A stretch of 64,000 nucleotides of DNA from Argyresthia goedartella (lineage: Eukaryota; Arthropoda; Insecta; Lepidoptera; Argyresthiidae): assembly GCA_949825045.1 (NCBI GenBank), contig OX463832.1:22252552-22316551 (forward strand). Reading direction: 5' to 3'. Each line of letters starts with the position of its first letter. The first letter of the stretch is position 1. A model generated the notes under the pieces. It worked only from the letters and a program-made list of their open reading frames with translations, searched no databases and was not told the origin of the DNA. Positions 30,946-42,845 of this stretch are shown here, one piece after another. A program made the translations under genes and the position numbers.

Positions 30946-31001
30946 GAACGCAGTTCCACAATGAAATTAGTTATAGCTAATTTCATTGTGGAACTGCGTT
31001 C
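30946..31001. repeat. 56-bp hairpin, 25-bp perfect arms
   Basis: The left arm starts GAACGCAGTTCCACAATGAA (30946-30970), the loop is TTATAG, and the right arm (30977-31001) is a perfect reverse complement. It begins three bases after the palindrome at 30891-30942. Confidence 0.93.
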
Positions 31002-31019
31002 AAAATGTAGAAATTATGT

Positions 31020-33420
31020 ATTTGAAAACTCTCCTTAAAAAACTTTTTAACAAAATAGCGTTTTTTTATCTGTGGTTTAGTGCTACGTTATGACATTTTT
31101 TCCCGATTCCTCTCACACTGCGGGTCTTTCCGCCTGGAGTGACGGGGACCTTTGCACTGGCGAGGTATCGCCTTAATTTGAGTAGGTATTCTAGTAATAT
31201 CGATTCCAGAGTCCAGCCAGCCGCAATAACGCACTGAAAGAAATAACCTAAAACTGATAGAAATGAAACAGCTGTATATCTATTTTCACATTTTATTTTG
31301 CGTCATCTTCCCTTACATTTTAATATCATATGTATGCATTATTTAACTTACTTATACATACGTAGGTACAGAGTATATCGTTATTTTCCTATGATAATAT
31401 ATGTATCTGCAAACTTTGGGCTCCATTCACACTAATATTTTTCATACACTGTCGGATGAGGGATGATAGATTAAAAGGAGGGCTATGATTTTGACCGGTA
31501 TGTATAGCAATCAATCGTCCTATATGTATCCTATCGAACTAAGCAAATAAACAATTTGATTGAATGGTTGGACAATAGTGACAGTTTTCACTACCCATAC
31601 ATACACTACAAGTCAATTCGGCAGAATATGAAAGTCGATTTTGCTGAGGATTCAATCGATTACACAGTTATCCTGCGTGTAATATTAAGCATAACAGAAG
31701 TATTTCGGTTTATTACGGTTATAGATATGAAATAGAAATATGAAAAATATGTGTGTGAATTTCACTCCGAGATAGAAACATTCAAATCAACAAAGATTTT
31801 TTGTAACCATTTAAACATAACATTTTAAACAGATCAAATGCGACTTTTAACAAATAACAAAAAATAAACAAGAACAGTGTCGTAAGCACGCCATGACTTA
31901 CATTTATTAAATATGCTTAACTCACTATATATTTTTTATATCTAAGCCTTATTTATTGAGATTGACTCGAAAACGAAAAATAAAAATTAAAAAATCTAAG
32001 AGGGGTATAAAAAATAACTAAATTTTTCTTAAGGGTACAGTTACATAGAATCTTAAATACGCGTACTCTATGATATAAATATAATATTGTATAAGTTTGC
32101 GAAGGTTAATAGAAAAGGGATGAAGAGTAAATCACTAACACTTCGTGGTCGTTCGATTTTAAGTTCGAAAAATCACATTACATTTTTAAAACCAAAGCTC
32201 TGGGTATTTAAAAAAACTTTAAGAATAAACGTGTGCGTTGCTTTATGTATTAACAAAAAATATGTTTCGTATATTGAGCATTTACAAAGTATAATACAAA
32301 AAAAACTCTACGTTTACGACATCCATGGACGGTTGAAAAGAAGGTAATTTGGGGCTATAATTTTAAATAGGAATGTGCATTTTAACTCCTCGTCAGTGCG
32401 GGCTCAAAAAATAGCCCGCTGTTTTTAACATTACGGCTCGAAAATAAAATTTAAATCCTATAAAATTTCGTAATTATAGTTGCTCGTTAAAACTGACCTC
32501 GTTTGAGTTATTTGTTATTTTACAAGTTATACAATACAAGTTAGAAATAATTATTAGTTAAATCCATAATAACACAGACGAAAATAAAATTCGCAGGACT
32601 ACAAGAGGAAGTTGGCAGAAAACATTTCATTACAGCTTTTAATGTCAATACGAACGAAACGGTGGAAATTTTATTGATACCTTTTTCATTTCTGACTTGC
32701 TGTCCTGACAGACGTCGTTCTAACAAAAGCTAACAACGCCATCCATTGACAGAAGGATGAACTAAAGACTAGATCTTTCGGCTCTTGCGAATTATTTTTC
32801 TGAGTAAGAACCTTTAATTCAAGAAATCGTTTTGAAAAAGATCATCCCAATGGGTGCAGCCGTTTGCAGCTTTCGCGCATACCAACAATTTTGGCGATTG
32901 TTTTATATATAAGTAGTTATATGAAAAAATAAAAAGAAGTTTTTTTTTAATTTCTGCCAACGTTCACTTACAAAAACCGATCCACTAGCAGTACGATTAA
33001 ATTAAAATATTTACAACACATCTATTTCGTTTTATTATTGCTGAGATAAGTCATTGTTTTTTAAATCAACTTACGAATAAAACGCAACAGAATACACAAA
33101 AAATACTCACTATTTGTATCATGGTTTGAAATGAAAAATATTAGCTTTTGCACACGATGCGCCACCTGGGATCGTAATTTTAGTATAACACACTATAAAA
33201 CATCAAAATTCTAGCTTGTTTCTAAAACATAGGACACCTACTAGACTTGATTCAAAATAAAGGGACACACTTAGTTTTAGTCACTACTTTTTATCCTTGA
33301 ATTTTAATCAATTGGATGACGATTGACGATGTATACAGTAATGACGACGTAAAATTAAATTAAAACAAAGAATTCATTGGACAATCTTGGAAGATGGTTT
33401 GAATAAAGACGTTATAGTAG
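31020..33420 (-). other. AT-rich, repeat-poor block; possible distal part of Rox8 3' UTR
   Basis: No transposon family of this window is recognised here. On the - strand an AATAAA lies at 31292-31297, near the left edge of the repeat-poor block, and a Pumilio-like TGTAAATA at 33008-33015. This fits a long 3' UTR of the - strand Rox8 gene, but transcript evidence is needed. Confidence 0.35.
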
Positions 33421-34356
33421 TTTATCTACACACGTATCATAAACCCTCTTTACTGCGTTCAAAAACCGAACGTTACCATCAGCATTATGTTAAACTACTT
33501 GGTAAAAACTCGTTTCGTATCTGGAAAACTACACATTATGGTCATTATGTGTAGTTTTTCTACATATAATGACATTCAAATTTCGAACGCCGACGCCCAC
33601 CCGCGTGCCGTCCCTAGTTTGTCTGTGAAGTTGGTACTGACATTCAAATTTCGAACGCCGACGCCCGTCTGCGTGAAGTTGGTACTAAAGAACAAGCTAA
33701 CCAATTGCAGAACCACAATGCCGGTCAAACATGCGGTTCCTGAACACATCAAAGAGAGCTTATGATATGTGTGTAGATAAACTAGTGTATGTAACTGTAC
33801 ATAATTAGGCATTAAAACTCTCGAGTGATATTATTATGAAACTCGCCTTCGGCTCGTTTCATAAGCCCACTCTCGAGTTTTAATGCCCTCCATTATGCAG
33901 CAGTCACATAAACTACTATTATGTGACTGACACATAATGTAGGGCATTAAACTCGAGAGTGGGTTTATGAAACGAGCTGAAGGCGAGTTTCATAATAATA
34001 TCACTCGAGAGTTTTAATGCCTAATTATGTACAGTAACATACACTAGCTTATCTACACACATATCAGTATAAGGCTCTCTTTGATATTTTCAGGAACCGC
34101 ATATTCAACCGGCATTGTGGCATTGATCAATGCTCTGCACTTGTATAGCTTGTTCAGTAGTACCAACTTCACGGCACGCAGGCGGGCGACGGCGTTCGAA
34201 ATTTGGATGTCATAATATGTCGAAATATTGATATTATGGTCATACTAATATTCAGATAAGAAATGAGTTTTTACCAAGTAGTATATCATTATGCTGGTCG
34301 TAACGTGCGGTTTTTGGACGCAGTAAAGAGGGTTTATGATATGTGTGTAGATAAAT
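33421..34356. mobile_element. M2 foldback element, both arms present
   Basis: The left arm starts TTTATCTACACACGTATCAT at 33421; the right arm ends with the inverted form ATGATATGTGTGTAGATAAA at 34350. The symmetry centre is near 33915, where GTCACATAA and TTATGTGAC face each other. Arms are about 460 bp and diverged (the right arm has small deletions and substitutions). This is the most complete M2 structure here; other copies (5086, 39142, 42846, 57258) are mainly single arms. Confidence 0.85.
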
Positions 34357-37309
34357 AATATATAGGTACGATTTTTTTTACAAGTAAAGCTTTATATAGC
34401 TTTTCTTTTATTTATTTGCATGTAATAAAACAAAATAATGTGTAATGTCATCCAATTGCTCACAAGGAAAAGGTAATCACTATGCTCTACGTATTACAGC
34501 CGTGAGAAAAAACCATTTTTTTGCTATAAAGCGCATAACGTTACACGTTTTGAACTTTCAAGTTATATTATTGCTTATTTTTCATCGACAGGGCTTTCAT
34601 AAGTATTCTCAACATTCGTCACGGCTGCAACATTTTTTAAATCACTCTTAGAGGATTATTCTTAAGTCTGAATAATTGGTGTTTCACTTTTACAGGGACA
34701 TTACGGGCATTCAATTATGTTGTGTAAATGAAAAGGTGCTTTTGGCACTTAGTATACAAAAGCTGGTATTCCTAATTTTATAGAAATGCTTTTGATTTTA
34801 TGCAAAATTTTCTTGTCTTATCATTAGGAAATTTTTGGACAAATATAATTTTCAGATAGTTTTATATTTCGATTTAAAAATTAATATACCAGCTTTTGCT
34901 CCTATGTTAATATTGTATCGATAAAAATAAATAAACTAAGAATAATGAGATGTCTAGTCTTATCATAGATCGTTTTCACAGAAAGTACTGTAGAAAAGTT
35001 CACTTACGTCATATACATATGAAATTGTCAGGAATATAAAATATTTGGTGTTATTTTTGGGACTTATATATTTTTAAATAGATATCTTATGTATTGATGG
35101 AACGAAATGAACAAGTACGTATTAAACAATAATGAAATTATATAATAATTTAATGGTTTATATAATATGTAAACCAAACGCAAGTACACAAACATACATG
35201 ATCACGAAACTATAATTAGAACTTTTAATAGCCTATCTAAACGATATTGTATTCATATTGTGTTTTTGCTCAATATTTTTGTATACATATATTACATACT
35301 TTTAATATCTTGCAATTTCACCTAGCTAAAATGCTCTCAATTTAATGAGGGAGCGTTTTTTATACTTTTATCGTTTATATAATGTATCCGTGTTACATAC
35401 CTTAGCTTACATAGTGGAGGCAGCAAGCCATTTTTATATTCTAATTTATTATTTAGCATTTATCTATACATATGTTTAGAAGGAAGTATATAGCAACAAG
35501 AAAAGGCATAGACACGTCTCTTTCTCGAGATTATCCTTAGAATCCCCCCGCGGGTCCGTCTGTGGGTAAGTACCATATTCGTTTAACATTACTCTTATTT
35601 CTACTCGGATATACATACATATATGATTATGCTAACTATATTTTCAACTACATCAAGCGGTTATAGGCGTTATATGTTTTTACTATCATCTAGCTTCATA
35701 CATGTTTGACTAATCCTAAATTTGACTATCTACTTCCATCGAATTCTTGCTATATTTGTGGATATTGAAAGTTTTTCAGAATCTTCCATGGAAGGTAACA
35801 TTTTAACACCTTTTCCACTTCCCCGCTAGATTGACATAGTGACAAAATTGACACTTTCAATTCATTCTTTATTTCCCTAACAGCTTAAATGAAGTTTAAT
35901 ATTTAACCTACTATATTTTTATATATAAATACTATGTCTAATACTATATATAATATATTTCATGATCTAGCGATATGTCTCTCAAGTGTTACTACAGGCT
36001 TGGAAAATTATACTAGTGCCAAATAAAATTGCGAATTAAAAGAAAACCTACGACAGTCCAAATCATAATATTTTAAATATAATATATAAAATACATCATT
36101 TACAAAATATTCCTTCGATCAAGATATATGTAGTAGTACATAACCTCTCAAAAAGTTTCAAAAATGACAGGTAAGTAGTCTAATAACTACGATTTTATCT
36201 AAAAAATTTACAACACTAAAATTTTATTAAAATTTACCACATCGATGCCAAAAATGTATGTGAAAAATGTTTTCTCAAAAAAACCTTTTCCAAATACATT
36301 TTTTTGATTCATTTTTCTATATTCCATCAAAAGAGTCGTCAATCAATTAAGAAGTTAAAAACATATAATGTAGCCAAACTTCAGAACAAAAGTTGCGTCG
36401 CTTTCAATAAAGAAAACGTCACAATGCACATCATTGCCTACAGTAAATGGTTAAGTATTTCTTATTTTCTATGCAATAAATATTTTTCTTTTTACTTATT
36501 ATCCTATATAATAAATAAATCTAATATTTTGACTAGTCTCGGTATTTTTCAAGATTTTTAAGTGTATCTTTTATTATTAGACACAACCTTCATTATAACA
36601 GTAGATTTATAGTTTTATTTCGATTTCGTATGTAAATTATGGAATTGAATTTGGCATTGTCCGTTTTTTTCGCAAAACACAAATAAATGATAACTCTGAA
36701 ATATGACTAGAAACTCTTTGTATAGTATTCCTACTCTTTAATTGTTTATCTCTAACTCTATGCTCATCACATATTACACTCCGCACATTCTTCGAGGATA
36801 AAAAATGTCTTAAAAAACTCTTTCTCACTCATAGATGTGAACCTTCCTAGTTTTTTTACTATTTTACTCTCTACTAAACATGTTTCCAAAAATCTACTTT
36901 ATTCTAGACTTATCCTATTCTTGTGCACTGATGTCTTGGTACCCTTACCTCACAAATTACGTTTGAATCCAAATTTTTTTCTGAAAAAAATTGTTTTGCA
37001 ACCTTGTTTGGCCCGCGTGTCATTTGATATTATAATGTAGCTTACAATTTACTCTATACTAGCTTAAGATAATATTTTATGCATTTTGTTAATAATATAC
37101 GCATTTTCATAAGCAGTTTATAATTAGAAACTATTTTTTGTCCATAGTTATGACTCACATTTCATAATTTATTTGCACAAAAAATTGTCCGCCCGCATTT
37201 TATCTTCTTAACTATATATGACTATGATTATAATATTTCGCAGAGCTCTAAGCCCCATCCATAAGTCATCATGACATACTCGCTCTTACCATAAATCTGC
37301 CAACTTATT
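34357..37309 (-). other. AT-rich, repeat-poor block; possible proximal part of Rox8 3' UTR
   Basis: Nearly 3 kb with no recognised repeat, exon or RNA gene. Several short open frames on both strands have no domains. As it lies directly 3' of the Rox8 stop codons, a long 3' UTR is the simplest guess. Confidence 0.35.
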
Positions 37310-37704
37310 TCAAAAATAAATGTCCAATTCAGATAAATGCGTTTCAGATAAATTTATGCCATCACCGGAACAATAAAAAAAAAAATCGACAAAAATTGTT
37401 TTTGCAATTTCAAAGCTGCCATCACAAATAGGGACAACAAAAAGGCGGCATTCACATCCATGTAGACTAGATAATGGCTGTGCTGTGACAATAACAAGGC
37501 GGCAATTTTGATTGCAAAAGAAAACCAAAACAAATAAAGAAATAAAAATGAACCAAATAGTTTCTGACAAAAAGGCGGTATTCGCAGTAGTTACTAACGT
37601 GGACGAGTCAGTGGCTGTGTTTGCGTCATTCGGCGTAGTTACTGCTGGTTGTGCCGAATGGCGCGGCAGGGGCAAGGGCAGGGCGCCGCGGGGGCGGGCG
37701 AGCC

Positions 37705-37746
37705 TCACACGAGCAGGCTCGGAGCCAGCCACTCGTCTTCGGAGAG
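37705..37746 (-). CDS. Rox8/TIAR, candidate terminal exon A
   Basis: On the - strand, the acceptor TTATTGCAG is followed by the phase-0 reading LSEDEWLAPSLLV and TGA at 37705-37707. It would join in frame to the donor at 38854 or 38845. It is a good candidate for one C-terminus of the RNA-binding protein. I do not recognise the tail from the family, so support rests on splice signals, phase and GC-rich codons. GC-rich sequence continues past the stop towards 37660. Confidence 0.5.
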   Translation of the reverse strand, partial: LSEDEWLAPSLLV

Positions 37747-37759
37747 CTGCAATAAGGGA

Positions 37760-38310
37760 TAGTGAGATGGGATAGTACAATATAGGGTATACGTTCGTGC
37801 CAAGTTGCTTTGGATCTGAGTCAGCTGTCGTCTCTCTCTCTCTCTCATCTCACCTTGCCCTATGCGGGAAAGAGAGGTCATAGCTCACTTAGAGACAAAG
37901 AAAATTAGCGCAGCCTGTAGTAGTTAAGATGGAATACAACAATGTAGGATAGTAAGATGTCGTAAAAGAATACTAAGATAGGGATAGAATGACATAGAAC
38001 AGTAAGATGTGATAGAACGATATAGGATTGTTAGATGGGGCGGAACAGAATATCTTCACGGACTCACTGGCTGCACCTGAAACAAAATAGGATAGAAAAT
38101 ATAGGACAGTAGGATATAACTCGACAGGATAACAATGGTAACAATACAGGGGGAAACAGTATAATGATAAAAGGATATAATAGGATAGGATAGTAGCATA
38201 GAAAAGCACAGAAGAGCGATAATGGATAGTAGGACCCGATACATATTAGATAGAACCATATATGACAGTAAGATGGGATAGAACAGAAAAGGATTCATGG
38301 ACTCATGTTA
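37760..38310. repeat. Degenerate GATAG-rich simple sequence
   Basis: Many variants of GGGATAGAAC, AGTAAGATG and ATAGGATAG occur across about 550 bp in + orientation. It looks like an old, decayed tandem array. Exon 38056-38076 is embedded in it. Confidence 0.6.
38056..38076 (-). CDS. Rox8/TIAR, candidate terminal exon B (VQPVSP)
   Basis: On the - strand, acceptor TTGTTTCAG then GTG CAG CCA GTG AGT CCG TGA. Joined in phase 0 to the donor at 38854 it gives HFQ-VQPVSP and stop. The CCA|GTGAGT inside could itself serve as a donor, making a 9-nt VQP microexon. The upstream exon already carries the same VQP just before its alternative donor. Confidence 0.45.
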   Translation of the reverse strand: MQPVSP

Positions 38311-38333
38311 GGATGTAATAGTTTGGTAATATA

Positions 38334-38597
38334 CAGGGTGACATTTAATTAGCTGACCATATTTTAGGGATTGATAGTACCCATCATTATGAACAACTTT
38401 CCCCAAGAAACATATGGTCGCAAATGTAAAAAAAAATTTGTCCCTCAGTACATCGACCCCATCAGCTGATTACAAGTTACTATGGAGGACCCAAATATTT
38501 TTTCCATTTGCGACCATATGTTTCTAGGGGAAATTTGTTCGTAATGACGGGGACTATCAATCCCTAAAATATGGTCAGCTAATTAAATGTCACCTTG
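38334..38597. mobile_element. Tc1/mariner-type MITE M4, complete, 264 bp
   Basis: The ends CAGGGTGACATTTAATTAGC and GCTAATTAAATGTCACCTTG are inverted repeats flanked by TA dinucleotides (38332-38333, 38598-38599), the classic Tc1/mariner target duplication. The whole element is nearly palindromic (GAAACATATGGTCGCAAATG left, CATTTGCGACCATATGTTTC right). No coding capacity. Confidence 0.88.
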
Positions 38598-38844
38598 TAT
38601 ATAAATATGTTTGCTAGATGATAGGGTAGGAAATGATAGGAGAACAGTTTAGGGCATTAGGACAACCAGACAGACGACAGTTTAAGTTAGACTGAGGTTA
38701 TGCTTTGGCGGGAAATCGTCAATACGTAATTTTTATCGATCAGAAAAAACTGATGATTTAAAATGACGTGGGTTAATGGGTGAGTTTATGGGTTTGCCTT
38801 CAAATCTCTACGCGACACCTTCATCAATGGATGCAATATCTTAC

Positions 38845-39022
38845 CGGCTGCACCTGGAAATGCTGCACTGGGTAGTGCAAGACCTGCGGCGGCTGCGACA
38901 TGGCAGCCACGCCGCCCACTCCGCCGACACCGCCGACGCCGCCGACCCCGCCCACGCCGCCGACGCCGCCGACGCCGCCCACGCCGCCGCCCAGGGCCCA
39001 GGGGAGCTGGACTCCACCCATG
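38845..39022 (-). CDS. Rox8/TIAR, exon with Gly-Val repeat
   Basis: The acceptor CTTTCAG leads into C ATG GGT GGA; with the GG left by the previous exon this reads GMGGVQLPWALG. A run of about ten GVG/GGV units follows, then AAMSQPPQVLHYPVQHFQ. Two donors are possible: CAG|GTGCAG (exon end 38854) or CCG|GTAAGA (38845), both phase 0. GMG-VQLP is typical of the Rox8/TIAR C-terminal domain. The Gly-Val run is encoded by a GGCGTC-type trinucleotide-rich tract and is prone to length change. Confidence 0.8.
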
Positions 39023-39141
39023 CTGAAAGGAGAGACAGGGTTGTGTTACACACTAGCTGCCCGGGGCGCGGCTTCGCAATGTGTCTTTCGTATTCTCATA
39101 GATCCCCATCATATAACTATTTACATAACGTTAATCTTTTT

Positions 39142-39535
39142 GTCTACACACGTATCATAAACTCTCTTTACTGCGTCCAAAAACCGCACGTTACGATCAG
39201 CATAATGTTAAAATTCTTTGTAAAAACTCATTTCTTATCTGAATATTGAACATTATGACCGTAATGTGTAAATTTTGTACATATTATGACATTCAAATTT
39301 CGAACGCCGACGCCCGCCTGCGTGCCGCCCCTACTTTGTCTGTGAAGTTGGTACTACAGAACAAGCTAAACAACTCAATGCCACAATGCCGGTCAAATAT
39401 GCGGTTCCTGAACATATCAAAGAGAGCTTATGATATGTGTGTAGGTAGATAAACTAGTGTATGTAACTGTACATAATTAGGCATTAAAACTCTCGAGTGA
39501 TATTATTATGAAACTCGCCTTCGGCCCGTTTCATT
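39142..39535. mobile_element. M2 foldback element, one arm
   Basis: TGTCTACACACGTATCATAA at the start, then TCTCTTTACTGCGTCC, AAATTTCGAACGCCGACGCC and ACTCGAGAGTGATATTATT. It lacks the second arm. It lies 120 bp upstream (in gene direction) of the Gly-Val exon. Confidence 0.75.
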
Positions 39536-39539
39536 TCAC

Positions 39540-41990
39540 CGATACATGAAAAGGAGATACGTAGAAAATTATCACCCCATCTCAAAATTATGTCTATTTG
39601 CAAAAATTCTTGAAAGGATTATCTACTATCAGCTATGCGCGGCGCTTACGTCTAACTTCATGGAGGAGCAACATGATTTCCTGCCAAAGAGTTTATTTCA
39701 AAAGGAATGGACAATGGTAATCAGGTCGATGTCATATATACAGATTATAGTAAATGTGTCGACCGCAGCGACCATAAGATAGTATATTATGGTCAATGCG
39801 GTGGAAACATTAAATAAGCTCTGTAACCCTGGTATCCATGGAGATCTTCTCGGTTGTTTCTCCACCTACATTTCGAGTCGTAATCAAGCCGTGGTACTTG
39901 CTACACATCTAACTGGATGTTTATTCCTTCTGATGCTCCTCAAGGTTCGTTATTAGGCCATTTTTTATTTATTATTAGTGATGAAAATTCTGAAGTAATT
40001 TTTACTATCAATAATTTCGAAATGACTGCCAGAATGGATAAATGTCGACCAAATTGTGTTTGGATAAATGATCACCAATAGTAGATTTTACAACAAGTGC
40101 ACAAAACGAACCATTTTTATCCGAGACTTTTAGCAGCCCGAGCCGAAGGCGAGGGCTGATAGTAATGTCGAGGATAAAAATGGTTTTGTGGACGAGTTAT
40201 AAACTCTGCTTTTCACTTCGATTGCGAGAAAATAAAACAGTAACATAACGTATTAACATTTCTTTAATTAAAATTCAATACGAAAAGTTCACGGCTTCTT
40301 TCCCGCTACTTTACTTTTTTTAATTTTCCTGCATAATTTTCGGGCAAAGAAAAAAAATATACAGCCTATTCTTAAATTATTTTGGAATAATGTTTTTTTT
40401 TTGTGGTAAACACGTTTTGATATTTAGTTTCTTTTTCGTATTATCTTATTAAAAATCAAAAATGCAAATAGGGATGGAAATATTATAAATTAGCAAGTTT
40501 TATCCATGTACAATTAATTGTTTTTGGCTGTATGGGCTAAATGGTCACTGCCTTAGTGTAGACACATTTAAAAAGCTACTTTTATGCACAAGAGCATAAA
40601 ATTCAACTTTATGTCGCCTAGATCCTGCATAAAGTCGTACTTTTTCGAGCATGAGAAGTGAAAACTTATTTTTATGTTTTGAGTACTTAAGTATGTTATA
40701 AGTATTTTTGTTGTTCTTACTTGTTCAACCCAACACGAAGGATAAAGGAGGCTTCGCTTCGCTCACCCCCTTTACCCTTCACCTAAGCTACCGCAGTATT
40801 TTGCCCTGATATTTTTTGCAACTTTTGGTCTTCATTTATCCATTTTGGGTAGGAAAAAAATATTTTGGTGATCATTATATTTGTTGCCATTTAAATATTT
40901 CAAAATGTGATTATATCTCCTTTTCACGGAAACGAAATCCAATTAATTACGCTTATTCAATCAACAGTCAATCTGTTACCAAAGTGAGAGTAGTAGAAGA
41001 CGCCTCGGGGTGACTTTTGACACCCATTTATTATTTAGCACGCACATAGACAACATAGTAGCTAAATCACATAAGGCCATCGGTTTCCAAATGAGAACAT
41101 GTACTGATTTTAAAAATTTAAAAACGATCAAGATTTTATTCTGTACATTCGTAAGGAGCCACCTCGAGTATGCATCGCAAGTGTGGAACCCCAGGTATGA
41201 TGTCCATATCTCTTCTATCTCTTATATATCTTATATATCTCTCTTGTATATCTTATATATCTCTTGAGGCTATACAGAAGAAATTCCTACGTTATCTTGA
41301 CTTCAAGAGTAAGCAAAGACTGTCAGGCTACGAACAGCGTTGTTTAAAATACCACTTCCTACCTCCAGATACCAGACGAAGAATAAATGACATATGCTAC
41401 GTTGTGAACATAGCCAATAGAACACTAGATTACTATCATATATTGGCCTACGTACGGGGGTACACTGAGATATCGACAGCACCCTACTATTCACATTTAA
41501 CGTGCTCGTACCAACTATAGTTTCTTATACGTGCTTGCGACAGTTTCAATCGTCTGCCTGCCCACTTGAATATAGACCAGGTTTTGCACTAGTGTTCCCT
41601 CTCTCAAACGACTGTTGGCTTGTGAAGACTTTGCCAATAGCTCATAGGTACTCCTCCCGTACGCGCCCTTCTTAACTAATTTGCTTTCTAAGTTATATTT
41701 GCTTTACCCTTTTGCTTTCACATGTTTCACCTTATGTTAATAATCACTTAGTTTCAACTTATTTTCATAGTTGTATATGTTACAATCCTTTTTTTTGGTT
41801 TCTTTAAGTGCCTGTGCGGCCATGTTTGTTTTTCAATATCTATTTGCGGGGACCTATAATTAGCATTGGTTTATTAATTTAGACCATGTTTATCTGTTAT
41901 ATTTTGCTGTAAGTCCTCCTAAGACCGTATAATATATACAATATAATAATAATATAAATAATTATGTTATAAATAAATAACATAATAAAA
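39540..41990 (+). pseudogene. Non-LTR retrotransposon (LINE C), broken
   Basis: Antisense to Rox8. A reverse transcriptase start is readable at 39546 (NYHPISKLCLFAKILERIIY) and a C-terminal region at 41010-41520 (TFDTHLLFSTHIDNIVAKSH, SHLEYASQVWNP, then AIQKKFLRYLDFKS). The catalytic centre is eroded and an 0.87 kb MITE (40012-40880) is inserted. The 3' part (41520-41990) is AT-rich UTR-like. A distinct family from A and B. Confidence 0.7.
40012..40880 (-). mobile_element. M1b-type MITE with a further insertion
   Basis: It begins near TGTGTTTGGATAAATGATCACC and ends TTTGGTGATCATTATA, with the M1 core in reverse orientation at 40715-40810 (CTTCGCTTCGCTCACCCCC). The 40083-40690 interior is extra sequence, including GCCCGAGCCGAAGGCGAGGG flanked by the inverted pair CATTTTTATCC / GGATAAAAATG, probably another nested element. 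Confidence 0.65.
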
Positions 41991-42545
41991 GTCAATGAAG
42001 AAAAACATAAACAATACACTTAATTTACATAGTTTTCTTAGTTTTCCATAGTAGCGATAAGCAATATCGACTTTAGCCGCATCAATGTTGACAGCTCGAT
42101 TTATTATCCCATCGGAATGTTCCTTTGGCCCGTACTATAGTGATGCGTCGAGGTTGAGAGCAAGCGAGAGAGGGAAGAGTGCGCTTCCCTCTCGTGGGTG
42201 CCAAGATAACTTTGTGGCATAGCGAAAAAAAATTGCCCTACCCTTTTGGGTGGGATATCATTGTTTGAAGCTCGTTTAGTATATAAATACTGCCTTTTTA
42301 TTTAAATCAATGTTATGACACAAAGTAATCAGAATCCACCCACCTATGTCGTTAAAATTTGCTGATAATGCTTATTAGATTATTTCTTTAGAATATCCTC
42401 ATTTTTAGGCTTATATTGTACATTCGTTACGGAACCTTAAATGTACGAAGTCCGACAAGCACTTGGCTGGTCTTTTACGTCACCACGGCATCCTTGTGTT
42501 CGCGCACCCAAAGCCTTCAAACTGGCATGCCCACTGGCCACTTAC
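41991..42545. other. Rox8 intron stretch, nothing recognised
   Basis: No exon, RNA or known repeat is seen. GC-richer patch at 42120-42215. Confidence 0.4.
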
Positions 42546-42727
42546 CCAGGCATGAACTGATGCTGGTATCCAGCGTACTGGTTGGCAGCTGCAGCGTAGC
42601 TGTACCCCTGGACTCCTTGCAGGAAGCCCAGCTGCTGAGGATACCCCGAGTTGTACCAGTAGCCGGCCGCGGGCACGCCGCCCGCGCCGTAGGCGGCCCC
42701 GAAAGGGCTGTACGGTGTGCCGCTGAG
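42546..42727 (-). CDS. Rox8/TIAR, C-terminal low-complexity exon
   Basis: Acceptor CCATTTGCAG, donor CCTGG|GTAAGT. It encodes LSGTPYSPFGAAYGAGGVPA, then AGYWYNSGYPQQLGFLQGVQ and GYSYAAAANQYAGYQHQFMPG. The GYWY, FLQGVQGY and YAGYQ strings are the recognisable signature of the Rox8/TIAR C-terminus. TIA-1 tails of this kind are prion-like and drive stress granule assembly. It enters in phase 0 and leaves in phase 2. Confidence 0.92.
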
Positions 42728-42845
42728 CTGCAAATGGAAAATATGTGTTTCGGTGAAAAACCACGTCTAGATATTGTTATCGCTATATGTTATATCTAAC
42801 ATAACGTTTATAAATGTGTATGTAAGTCAGTATATGTGTGAAATA

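Noticed and set aside
37310..37780. 156-codon - strand ORF covering terminal exon A
   Set aside because: It is in a different frame from the phase-compatible exon reading and consists of Arg/Pro-rich then hydrophobic low-complexity sequence with no domain.
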